Source: Microcyclospora pomicola (lineage: Eukaryota; Ascomycota; Dothideomycetes; Capnodiales). Taken from it: DNA of 64,000 nucleotides. Shown here piece after piece: positions 31,487 through 40,522 of the stretch. Within the stretch, counting starts at the first letter, position 1. Every line of letters starts with the position of its first letter. The notes under the pieces were generated by a model, which saw only the letters and a list, made by a program, of their open reading frames with translations, had not been told where the DNA came from and did no database searches. The stretch is taken from contig NHNY01000022.1 of the NCBI GenBank assembly GCA_002786065.1, positions 62,001 to 126,000 of the forward strand, written 5' to 3'. The translations under genes were made by a program, and so were the position numbers.

Positions 31487-32279
31487 ATGTCCGCCATAAC
31501 AATGATACGTCGTCCGATGCTGTCGTTCAGGAGCGTTCGAGCTGTATCAAACTCCTCGCCATCGATAGTAACACGAAACCTTTCAACCCTACCAAATAAC
31601 CCACACATCGTACATACTGCCCATTGAACCTTCTACCAGATTACCACTAACCAGTAAATAGTACATTCATGACCGACCCTCGGACCCCTCCAATCGCTAT
31701 CTCCTCTCCTTCCTCTCCCGTACACCCCCGAACGAAAGCTTCGCCATCGGCACCACTCCCAGTCTCCCTCCTACCCCGGAGTCCTTCCGCGAGAACCGCG
31801 CCTTCCTCGATCTCGTGCACTCTGTCGTCCGCGAACACGCCCACGCTGACCCAGACGTCCAAGCTCAAGCAGCCATGTACCAATCGCAAGCCGGCTCCGC
31901 GCTCGGGTCTGGCGGGATGTTCTTCCCGCAGTCGCAGACGCAGCGCAACAAAACGCGCATGAATAAGAAGTCGGGCGACGGGGCGGGTGGGGCGAGCTCG
32001 CAGGGTGGAATGGGTGGAGCTGGGCGCGGCGGATGGATCCATGTCGCGGATCAGCGCAACCCGCCGGATTTTGGACGCGTCGCGTGGCCGGAGGATATCT
32101 TTGGCAGTCTGGAGCTGGACGGCGAGGGCAAGTTCGTGGATGGCGATGGGAAGTATCAGGAGGCTGGGACGTATCGGGTGGTGACGAGGGAGGGAATGCT
32201 GGGTCTCAGCCAGTTCTTGAGGGAGAAGGTGGTGCAGAGGTTGAAGGAGTTGGAAGAGCAGGTGGACAGGAATGCATGA
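31487..32279 (+). CDS. Mitochondrial-type conserved fungal protein, spliced presequence
   Basis: Two exons: 31487..31609 and 31662..32279, with a 52-nt intron (donor GTACAT, branch CACTAACC, acceptor AATAG). They join in phase 0 to give 246 residues. Exon 1 is a textbook mitochondrial presequence: MSAITMIRRPMLSFRSVRAV, Arg/Ser-rich with no acidic residue, and with TRNLSTLPNN near a likely cleavage site. The mature part reads DRPSDPSNRYLLSFLSRTPP, AFLDLVHSVVREHAHADPDV, a Gly-rich linker (GGMGGAGRGGWIHVADQRNP), then PEDIFGSLELDGEGKFVDGD and a C-terminal coiled helix. I recall homologues in other Pezizomycotina, without a known role. The intron join is essential: the second exon alone has no start codon at its true beginning. 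Confidence 0.8.
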
Positions 32280-33150
32280 AACAGTGAGCCGCGCTATCTG
32301 ATGGACGAGACTGTTGAGGTCATATCTTCATCGACAGAGAGCGAGCGAGTCACCCTAGACCTGCATCCGCGAGAAAATACGGCGCAATTCGGCATCAAAT
32401 GCTCGAGTCTCTAGTCCAAGGGCTATGGCAATCCGGCGACCAGTCCAATCTACTCCCGCTTGTGTTGAGCGTGATTACTCGGACTCGTGCTATCCAGCTA
32501 TCTCACGAATGAGGACTTGCACCTGGAGCCAATGCCCTGTCTTGGAACTACGATAAGGCATCTGCTCCCCACTTCATCGGTGGCAGGATTTCCGTGAACC
32601 TTGCGAGGTGTCGCGAGCATTCTAACGATGGGAACGGTGGAGATCGGCTGCGAGGACTGGCACCAGATGCTACACTATGGTCGCGTTTCGTGGTGGCAGC
32701 AATAACACTTCGAGCTATTGGCGCACGACTGCCTTTCATAGCAAAAGGTCCAAAACCATATGGTAGCTGTTTCGCCGGAGAGACTAGAGTGACGAGATTG
32801 GGATATGCAATCCCGGCTTATGATCGTGTATAGTGATGATGATAGTATGCAGTTGAGAGGTGAAGACTGTGATACAACAAACAGATCTGTAAAGTATGAT
32901 TATTTGGCCCAACCAGTAGGCTCTGTACTCTGGAGAATGTGGTCAACCAAGAGATCTTGTTCATTGTGAGACACCTTCTCATTACACCTACTCAGATGGT
33001 GTAATCGAAGCATCTCCACGTGCCGTGACATTGTCTCGCAGAACGAGCGAGTCGATCCCGTGGTCTTATCGTGTTGATGATTATCACTACAATGCCCCTA
33101 CTTCGAACAAAATAGATCCGTTGTTGCTGACCATTACATATGTTCGATCG
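32280..33150. other. Intergenic, convergent 3' flanks
   Basis: 870 nt between convergent genes. Short open frames on both strands show no motif. No gene seen. Confidence 0.45.
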
Positions 33151-33483
33151 TCATGATGTCAGTTTCTTAGGATCATCGTAAATGTCCTCCCAAGCCGTCG
33201 TCTCGACCGTCACACCATTCGCACACCTAGTTGAAGTGTCAGATATTGCCTCCCGCCAAGTCGATGGTAGAACATACTGTCTGAACAACCGCAACACCGG
33301 CTGGCACACTACTTTCGTCCGCGGATCCTCACGAGGCCCGTCAAGATCGCATTCGTACTGAATCATCTCCTTGAGCGCGCATTGCTTCAGATCAATCGCC
33401 GGCTTGTGGCGTTTGCCATTGGGCTTGTGTTTGATTGCTTCGTCGAGTCGTGAGGCGGAGAAGGCTTCGACGTGGGGCGCCAT
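33151..33483 (-). CDS. SOM1: Som1-like mitochondrial inner-membrane peptidase factor
   Basis: Two exons, 33278..33483 and 33151..33226, around a 51-nt intron (GTATGT donor, CTGAC branch, AACTAG acceptor). The spliced product has 93 residues. It carries the Som1 pattern: MAPHVEAFSASRLDEAIKHK, then PAIDLKQCALKEMIQYECDL, a VVCQPVLRLFRQ helix and, after the join, CANGVTVETTAWEDI. Conserved cysteines (QCALKEM, QYECD, VVCQP, QCANG) are the family's hallmark. Som1 is needed for function of the inner-membrane peptidase Imp1 in mitochondrial protein export. The intron has no stop and is a multiple of three, so retention would give a 110-residue variant with 17 extra residues. An in-frame ATG at 33561 is less likely than 33483. 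Confidence 0.82.
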   Translation of the reverse strand: MAPHVEAFSASRLDEAIKHKPNGKRHKPAIDLKQCALKEMIQYECDLDGPREDPRTKVVCQPVLRLFRQYVLPSTWREAISDTSTRCANGVTVETTAWEDIYDDPKKLTS

Positions 33484-33638
33484 GCTTGGGGTTTCTTCCT
33501 TCCGCCGGCCCTTGCACTTATCACTTGAATTGTCTGCTGGTCGAACGAACCCAGATGCCAATCGGGGGAAGGGAGATCAGATCACCGAGAGTCTGGAGTC
33601 GATGATGAAGCAGACAATGGGGACTGCAGTCGAACAGA
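33484..33638. promoter_or_regulatory. Compact divergent promoter, SOM1 / XRCC2-like gene
   Basis: Only 155 nt lie between the two start codons, so the genes must share promoter elements. Confidence 0.5.
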
Positions 33639-34807
33639 ATGGCAGACGATCTGGGGAAAAGACTACTTGCGGAGATTGAGGATGTTGGACTGGACGAGGT
33701 AACATATACACACCACATCTTACATGTGCACAGCAAATGAAATGAGAATGCTGATGGACATACCAGATATTCTACAGTGCAAAGCTACGACGCCATGATG
33801 CATCCCAGCCAATTCCGTATTTCGGCATGGACGCTTTGGATGCCATGCTCCATACCATTCCACCCATCACAGCCAGAGCAGACGCCGCACCACCCATCAT
33901 CGAGCTGACGTCTACTGCACCTGGAGGAGGCACCACTCACATACTCTACCACCTATGCGCCATCGCCACGCTCCCGCAGATCTACGGCGGGACACAGGCC
34001 AGCGTGATCCTCGTAGACGCAGACAACACCTTCTCCATCACCCGTCTAGCGCAGCAACTCGCCTGGCAAATCAAGCGAACTTCGCCCTCCGAGGACCAGC
34101 ACGCCGATGTTGAAAGGGTAGTCCTTGACAGCCTGACGCACATCCACGTCCTCCAGCCCCAGTCCCTCGCCTCGACCGTCGCCTCACTTCGCGCCCTGCC
34201 CGCCTATCTCTTCGACCCGCGCAAACACTCCTCCATCGACCGCCCCATCGCCTTCCTCGCTCTCGACAGCGCTACGGCCTTCTCCTGGCAAGCTCGTGCG
34301 GCCGCAGCAGCAGCAGTAGCAGCAGCTGAAGCCGAGACCACCGCTTTCGCCAACACTCACGACTCCTACGCCACCCTCACGCAAACCCTGCAGGATATCT
34401 CGAAACAGCTCGCCTGCCCACTGATTCTGACGGCGAACTTACTCTACCCGCTACCGCTCACGACCGGATATCAGACGCAGAACGTCGTTCGACCGACGCT
34501 GCCGGCCCCGATGTCCGCGCTGCCAACGCTTCGTCTACTCGTGAGGCGGGTCCACGTGCGTAAATTTCCTGCCGGTATCAGCGCGAGCGAGGCGCGACGT
34601 GAAGCAGCGGATCGGCAGCGGGCGGTGGATGCGGGCAAGTTCGAATGTGTGGTGAATGAGTGGGGTATGGATGCGGAGAGGATGCGGGGACTCAGGGGCG
34701 GACGGAGCGGGTTTGCGTTTAGGATTACCGGTGACGGCGTAGTGATTGAAGGGGGAGAGGATTTGAATCAGCAGAAGCGGGAGGAGGAAGGGGGCGAGGG
34801 TGACTGA
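33639..34807 (+). CDS. Rad51-paralogue, XRCC2-like, with degenerate Walker A
   Basis: Two exons: 33639..33698 (20 codons, MADDLGKRLLAEIEDVGLDE) and 33767..34807, with a 68-nt intron (GTAACA donor, CTGAT branch, ACCAG acceptor); 366 residues. The RecA-like core begins PPIIELTSTAPGGGTTHILY at about 63-82, the position of the Walker A loop, but the usual GK(S/T) lysine is missing (GGGTTH). A Walker B-like strand reads PIAFLALDSATAF. Further core strands are ASVILVDADNTFSITRLAQQ and PLILTANLLYPLP. XRCC2-type paralogues support homologous recombination, and their ATP binding can be dispensable. An alanine stretch (GCA repeats near 34306..34328) sits after Walker B. The C-terminus (FRITGDGVVI) is the last beta strand. 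The exact paralogue (XRCC2 or another) is uncertain. Confidence 0.72.
34303..34329 (+). repeat. GCA/GCAG trinucleotide run coding for alanine
   Basis: A run of (GCA)n with one GTA interruption encodes an Ala-rich helix in the XRCC2-like protein. Its length could vary between strains. Confidence 0.6.
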
Positions 34808-35213
34808 GACGATATGGGATCCTGTGACTGGAGCAGAAGGGAGAAGGACCGAAATGTCTTATGGGTATGATCCAAACCTGGTCTCATAGCGAGCCGGCTC
34901 GAACAAGTAGATATGAGAAAGATATTCTCAACTTCATGGAGATTCCAAAATGCCAACGGATTCCAGATCCCGTCCATAGCCTCATAATGCACATATGTAT
35001 GCCAATGTCAGTACCATAACGCCATCGGGCGTACCCGTTCCTTTATCCCCGAGACAGGCGATTGATCCAAAAGAAAACCCACATGGCTGGCTGTTTTTAG
35101 CTGCTTTATAAAATGTCGTGTTATCGTTGAAGAGAATCTTCAAGTTGTTGCAATTTTATGCTCAAAAAGTGCTTGCACGCGAGTGTTGCACATCGCACCT
35201 AAATCGAAATTGT
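34808..35213. other. Convergent 3' flanks
   Basis: 406 nt between convergent genes; no gene seen. Confidence 0.45.
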
Positions 35214-36794
35214 TCACCCAGTAGCGTGACTGTTGGAGAAGGGGCTTTCCTCATACTTCCCACCCAACCCTTCATGACTCGGTGCGCTGCTGGCATGTCT
35301 GGTCGCTTCTTCGATGACTGCACTCAGACCACCGACGCCGCGATTTGGACGGGTGTCTGGGCGCACGCTCACATTACTGGCAAGACTAGTGTAAGGGTTG
35401 AGCTTCGATGTGCTGGGCGTCTGTTCGGATGACTGTGTTTCACTCGCATCGAAGAACGGGCTTTCGACCGGCTGTATGGTAGGCGGTGTTGCTGCAGCTG
35501 CCTGTTGAGTGGCGTTGAGAAGGCTTCGCCGAGCACGAGCATGGTCCTCCATGTCTTCGTCGTCCGAAGTCTCGTTGCCGCCTTCGGTGAGAGGGGAAGA
35601 CACGCCGGGCGCATGCTTCGCACCCACTTCTGGAATAGTCGCACCTGCTGGCCGAGCGATCGGGAAACGTCCTTTGCCCTTGGCGCCTCCCACAGTCACC
35701 TGCGTTGCTCTCACGAATGATGCACCTGCAGGTGCACCTGATGAAGGCTTAGTCCCTTGGCCAGGCATCGCAATCTGAAAGCCCTTTTGTTGCAGAAGGA
35801 TGTTGGCGGCAAACTCTGCGTGGACGCTCCCGGAAGCGGCGGAATGCATGGACTCAGAGGTAGGTGAGTGCGCGGAGGGCGTAGATGCTGGAGAGTTCTT
35901 GACGGACACCATACGTGGTATGGCGCGAGCAGCAGGCATTGCGGGCATCGGCTCTGCAGAAGCGTCGTTGTGATAGATCGTAGAGGCTATGGAGGATCGA
36001 GCCAAGGATGGTGTAATTGATCGACGACTGAACTGGGTGTATTGGGTATCTCTATTGCCAGCGGATCCAAGCGACGAAGTGCCCGAGTATGTACTACCTC
36101 GTAAATCTCTTGGGCTGAAGAACAAGGTATCTCCTTCGTTGCTGAGAGGGCTATGGGGTGGTTGTGGACTGTTGGTAAGCCCTCGAAGTGCAGCTGGTAT
36201 AGGCGGCACTGGGTGGGCCTGGAGGACACTGTCCCGAGCGGTTCCATTCCTGTTGGTGACCCCCGGGATGTAGGCGATCTGGATGATGTTGCTTGCGCGG
36301 CTGAGTATCGATGTCGCAAAGCTCGCTCTCGTCCGCGTGCTGCCTGCGTCTGTCTGCATTGTGAATCGTGTTGACCTCTTCGCGGCTGCGATATCATCCT
36401 CCGCCCACTCCTCCGCCTCTAGTTCTTGCTGTGCCCGTCGTTTCTTGATCCAAAAGCGCCATACCAGATATACGATGATCGCAGTTGCCACTAGTCCGCC
36501 GATCACACCACCAGCAATCGCTCCTACATTTGAACTCTGCGCTGGTGGGGCTGCATCTGGGTTGGCAATACAGGTGTTGTATGAGCAATGATCGCAAGTC
36601 TGAGGGACCAAAGAGCAGATCTCGGTGCTTTTACAGGTCGGGCAACTCGGTGTACCTCCAGCACACTGGACACATCTTTTGAATATAGTATGTAACGTCC
36701 GCTCGACATCTGTGTTTCGTGTAAGCTTGGGGGTCGTTGGCGGTATCTCAGACTTGTTCAGAACCATACCAAGTCGCATGGCGGCGCGAGACAT
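35214..36794 (-). CDS. OPY2: Opy2-like plasma-membrane anchor of HOG/MAPK signalling
   Basis: The extracellular head has the Opy2 cysteine signature FKRCVQCAGGTPSCPTCKST then EICSLVPQTCDHCSYNTC. It is followed by one membrane span (about AIAGGVIGGLVATAIIVYLV) and a long, disordered Ser/Pro-rich cytosolic tail. Opy2 recruits the adaptor Ste50 to the membrane in osmostress and filamentation MAPK pathways. From the ATG at 36794 the frame is 526 codons. A candidate 60-nt intron (36710..36769; donor GTATGG, acceptor ACACAG) would give the neat start MSRAAMRLDVERTLHTIFKR and 506 residues. The same frame stays open for a further 168 codons upstream (to 37298), so the true start is unsettled. The tail resembles other filamentous-fungal Opy2 tails only in composition. 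Confidence 0.8.
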   Translation of the reverse strand: MSRAAMRLGMVLNKSEIPPTTPKLTRNTDVERTLHTIFKRCVQCAGGTPSCPTCKSTEICSLVPQTCDHCSYNTCIANPDAAPPAQSSNVGAIAGGVIGGLVATAIIVYLVWRFWIKKRRAQQELEAEEWAEDDIAAAKRSTRFTMQTDAGSTRTRASFATSILSRASNIIQIAYIPGVTNRNGTARDSVLQAHPVPPIPAALRGLTNSPQPPHSPLSNEGDTLFFSPRDLRGSTYSGTSSLGSAGNRDTQYTQFSRRSITPSLARSSIASTIYHNDASAEPMPAMPAARAIPRMVSVKNSPASTPSAHSPTSESMHSAASGSVHAEFAANILLQQKGFQIAMPGQGTKPSSGAPAGASFVRATQVTVGGAKGKGRFPIARPAGATIPEVGAKHAPGVSSPLTEGGNETSDDEDMEDHARARRSLLNATQQAAAATPPTIQPVESPFFDASETQSSEQTPSTSKLNPYTSLASNVSVRPDTRPNRGVGGLSAVIEEATRHASSAPSHEGLGGKYEESPFSNSHATG

Positions 36795-37533
36795 GACTGC
36801 AGCCAGGGCGCTGCCAACCGTGAAAACCGAAAAGCTCCACAGGGCCTCCCACCAATTGAGAACTCCCGTTCTGACCAATGTGTGTGTTCGTGTCCTACTG
36901 CTGCGTTTGGGCGTGCAGTCCGCTTCGCAAAAGGTTGCCCGATCGTCGTGGTCGCAAAGCCAGCAAATCGTGTGGGCGTTGGCTGTGAAATCCCGTTCCG
37001 CCCAGTGGTATATTCGCAGACAGGTGAGACGTGCAATGATATAAACGAGTGACTGAAGTGAACAAGGAGTATAGAACAGAGAGTCGGGTGTGAGATTTGA
37101 AGGATCGATTGCCCGTAATGAAGCAGGGAGCGGATGTGTAACTAGGGTCTCTGGGGTGTTGCGAATCGGTAAGTTCCGACCAACTCCGCCGCAAACTAGC
37201 GTTGGGGATAGAGTTCGCCTATAAGATGTCGCGGTAGACACTAATCTTCCATAATGCCTGCACATATAGTCAATAATAGAATATAGGACCTTTATCATAG
37301 GTAGTATTACAAGGCTGGAGTGTGAGGACTAAGGACACATGCAGCAGACAGATGATAGAGTGGAACGGGGAGACAGCAAATTCGGCGAGAATGGCCCAAG
37401 GCGGCTGTTTGGCTTCTTCGTAATATCAAGAACAATGATTGCATGAATGCATCCTTTCTCCCAACGCCATGCTAACATAATGCCCAGTCATTGTAGAGTC
37501 CACTGTGAAATCAAGGCAGGCTATGATATCCAA
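36795..37533. other. Possible N-terminal extension of OPY2, then intergenic
   Basis: From 36795 to 37298 the OPY2 frame remains open (168 codons, including a hydrophobic stretch WWEALWSFSVFTVGSALAAV), which may be coding or an intron-containing 5' region. From 37299 to 37533 I see nothing. Confidence 0.4.
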
Positions 37534-38484
37534 TCATATCCTCAGCGCCCGCCGACTACCGCTGCGTCTCCAATGCCCAATATCGTAGTTCACCACGACC
37601 CCTTCTGGCATGCCGACATCCACTTCCGCATTCGAGGTCGTGAGATCCATATTCTTCTCCGCATCCTCAGCCTCATCAGGAGCCCCAATGTCCTTCAGAA
37701 GGTCCGAGAACACGTCTTCGCTTCTTTCTACTTTTCTCGCGGTCATCGCCTTCCCTGGTCCACGCAGCACAGAGCTTCTGTTCCGTTCTGCCTTCATTGC
37801 GCCGGCTTTCGCTGCTGCCGCAAGCTTCCGCAACGCCTGTTCCGCTATCATACCCTCTTGTGTCGCCCTTTCGCGCATCTTCCTCGGATCTACCTCCCGT
37901 TCTGGGAAGACTGGCGTCTCCATCCATGCGTGTCTGGGCGGCAGAAGAGGGAAGTGCTGAGGGATGTACTTCTTCGGTGTTGTATCCACGAGTGATGACA
38001 GTAGATTGGAGAAGTCAGGTGCTTGGGCTGGTTCAGGGTCTGGCTCTGGTATCGGAGGATAGGCGACTCCTTCGGGGAGACTCAAGCTTAGCTGAGGTTG
38101 CAAACGGGATGCAGTCGCACTATTGGGCATCAAGGACAACGCTGATGTGAAGTCGGCAGCGGTAGCTCGCGACCGTCGCGCCCCATGCATGGATGTTTTG
38201 GCGTAGCCGAGGAACTTGAGCATGTATTCCTCCGTATGAGACCTGAACATTTCCAGTGCACTCGCATCCACACTATCGAACCCTGCGACCTTCAACGCTG
38301 CACTGATGCTCTTCAGCAGTTGCCCTTGCGCGAATATGGGCGTCTGAGGAGCCGGCTCGAGATTTGCCGGTATCTGTTGACGATGATGTAACGAGTGATG
38401 AATCCTTCGTTTCTTCGGGAGCGACTCGTCCATCGCGCTGGAGAATGGCCTCTTGCTTCCCGCGAGCAAGGTGGTCTGCATCAT
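37534..38484 (-). CDS. TAF8: TFIID subunit TAF8
   Basis: 316 residues from the ATG at 38484 (MMQTTLLAGSKRPFS); the frame is open upstream but lacks family character there. A basic nuclear signal (PKKRRIHH) precedes a histone-fold domain at about 55-125: QLLKSISAALKVAGFDSVDA, then LEMFRSHTEEYMLKFLGYAK and the RRSRATAADFTSALSLM helix. After a proline-rich linker comes the TAF8 C-terminal motif YIPQHFPLLPPRHAWMETPV followed by REVDPRKMRERATQE, which docks the TAF2/TAF10 partners. TAF8 nucleates assembly of the TFIID lobe with TAF10. The order histone fold plus this Pro/Phe motif is specific to TAF8. Confidence 0.87.
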   Translation of the reverse strand: MMQTTLLAGSKRPFSSAMDESLPKKRRIHHSLHHRQQIPANLEPAPQTPIFAQGQLLKSISAALKVAGFDSVDASALEMFRSHTEEYMLKFLGYAKTSMHGARRSRATAADFTSALSLMPNSATASRLQPQLSLSLPEGVAYPPIPEPDPEPAQAPDFSNLLSSLVDTTPKKYIPQHFPLLPPRHAWMETPVFPEREVDPRKMRERATQEGMIAEQALRKLAAAAKAGAMKAERNRSSVLRGPGKAMTARKVERSEDVFSDLLKDIGAPDEAEDAEKNMDLTTSNAEVDVGMPEGVVVNYDIGHWRRSGSRRALRI

Positions 38485-38977
38485 GATAGATATGGGGCGC
38501 CCCGACAGCAACGACACATCCAGATGCAAGGCATTCGTGTTCTCTTGCTTGAAAATAGAAGTTGGGTCGGCATGCAATCGGAACTTCCGTGTATGGTCGA
38601 TCAAGTCACGAACTATGTAACGCAACTTGCATGTGTGAAGTGAAGCCTGTGCACAGACCGCCTTCTGTGCTGATAGGGCTGAACACGTGGTAAATGAATG
38701 TACGATACGCCTCTCTGTACGTCAACATATATTTACTAGCACCTTGGAGTTGGCCGTTGATCACATATACTGCTCTTATCTCAACCGCCGAGACTCGCCA
38801 TCACGTCCTGTGGTAGATGTGTGATGACATGTGGGATTACGAACATGGTTCAATTCTATGGTTTCAGTGCAGCTCCGTCTTCTTGGCCTTATCAACTTCC
38901 ATCAGTGAAGGTATGGTAGCTAGGCTAATTCATCATATGGCTCAGCCATAAAACTGCACTCGTGCCGTCAATACGCT
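38485..38977. other. Intergenic
   Basis: Promoter of TAF8 and 3' flank of dihydroorotase. No gene seen. Confidence 0.45.
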
Positions 38978-40170
38978 TCACACAAACTTCACGCCCCAGG
39001 TCAGCTTCCCTCTGCGGAAGGGTACCACCTCAATCTTGCCGTCGTTGGTGCTGAGAATGTCAGCGATAGCCTCAGCCGGCTTGGACAGCACGACTTTCTC
39101 TCCAGACTCGTCCGGCACGCCATAGAAGCTGCGGCCAAAATCGCTGAGGAAACCTCTCAGCTTCTCCTTCGTTACATCATCTGCGGTGAAAACTTTCGTC
39201 TCGATGGCTTGCTCGAAAGCATCGATGACTAGTCCCACAGCGTTTGGTTGTGTGAAAACACCTGCAGCGAATCTATCTGCTCTCTTCACGATGGCCGGAT
39301 GTGGTGCGGAGTCAGTGCCGAAGAAGAACTTCGGGTTGCCACTGACGGCAGCAAGAAGCAGAGCACGACGGTCCGAAGGAAGCTTCGCCACAGGCTTGCA
39401 GAAACAATGCGGGTCGCCGGCCCAGTCATCAACGATCATGAACAAATGATGCGCTGTGATGGTAGCTGCAACACTTGGGCCGCAGGCTTTCACAGCTTCA
39501 ATCGCGGCGGCTGTAGTACAATGTTCGAGAATGATTCTAAGCTTGGGGAACTTCTTGTGCAGATCATGCAGCGTAGGCAGAAAGGCTTCCTCGGCACTCA
39601 GAACAGTGATGTCTTTGCCAGCACTGGGAGGAAGCTCGCCGTGCAAGTTCAAAACCATGTCTTGACGCTCCATCTCCTCGAAAACGGGGTAGAATTCCTC
39701 ATAGTCCATCACACCGTGATCAGAGTGAGTTGTGACACCATGTGGGTATGACTTGATGCCAGTGATGCCAGCCTTCTTCGCCTCTATGACTGTGTCGGGT
39801 GAGATGTTAGGATGTAAGTAGAGGGACATCAGGAAGTTGACTCCTGGCCCGAGGGTCTGGAGTCTCTTCCGGTAGTTCAGCGCATGCTGGACGGTCGTGA
39901 TCGGCGGCACAAGATTTGGCTGGTTGGCAAGATCAGGAAGCTTTCTTCAACAAGTGCTCGCGCAGTACGCTACCATAACAAAGACAGTGTTCACGCCACC
40001 GCGACGAATGGTCGGTCTGTTACCCCGTCAGCACGATTTGCAGACCAAGTCGCATGGACAAGTGATGGAGCGTACACGATCAGTTCAGTCATATCGCCAT
40101 CGCGCAGGTGAACATGCATGTCTGCTGCTGCAGGCAGCTCAAAGCCTTCAAGCTTTGCAAGAACACCCAT
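38978..40170 (-). CDS. URA4: Dihydroorotase (pyrimidine biosynthesis)
   Basis: Three exons: 40076..40170, 39974..40016 (only 43 nt) and 38978..39919, with introns of 59 and 54 nt; 359 residues. It closes the dihydroorotate ring, the third step of UMP synthesis. The N-terminus holds the metal-binding HxH (ADMHVHLRDGDM). The microexon restores PTIRRGGVNTVFVM, and the third exon continues PNLVPPITTVQHALNYRKRL. Further ligands are the carboxylated-lysine region GITGIKSYPHGVTTHSDHG, the histidine in LNLHGELP, the histidine in LRIILEHCTT, and the catalytic Asp in FFFGTDSAPHP. Length and motifs match class II dihydroorotases (bacterial PyrC/yeast Ura4 type). Missing the microexon would break the active site, so the join is well supported. 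Confidence 0.93.
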
Positions 40171-40522
40171 ATCTGCGGTCGGGCGATGAAAATGTAGTGA
40201 ACTGTCTCTGCACCTGGTCTTACTCTCTGCGGTCTTCAAGACTTTGCTTGCTCATATATCGAAGGACAATCGAGACTCTGACTGTCGCGGTCGCAATTGA
40301 GCTAGTCATCACCTGTGGTAAAGGTCAGCGATGGGAAAAGCTTGGTTTGTGGTGCCTTAAGGCTGCAACCAAAACAGAGGAACGCATCAAACACACGACC
40401 TCGGCCAACATTGCGGTGGCCCCTGGTTCAGTCCCACGGATCGTGTAACATTCTAATTCCAGTCGAGACAATGTCTCCTTGACCCAATGTCTTAAACCTT
40501 CCTCTTCAAAAGTTTAACCACG
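40171..40522. promoter_or_regulatory. Divergent promoter, dihydroorotase / CorA-type gene
   Basis: 352 nt between outward-facing starts. A CACGACC-rich stretch and TCTTCAAAAG precede the plus-strand ATG. No gene inside. Confidence 0.4.
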
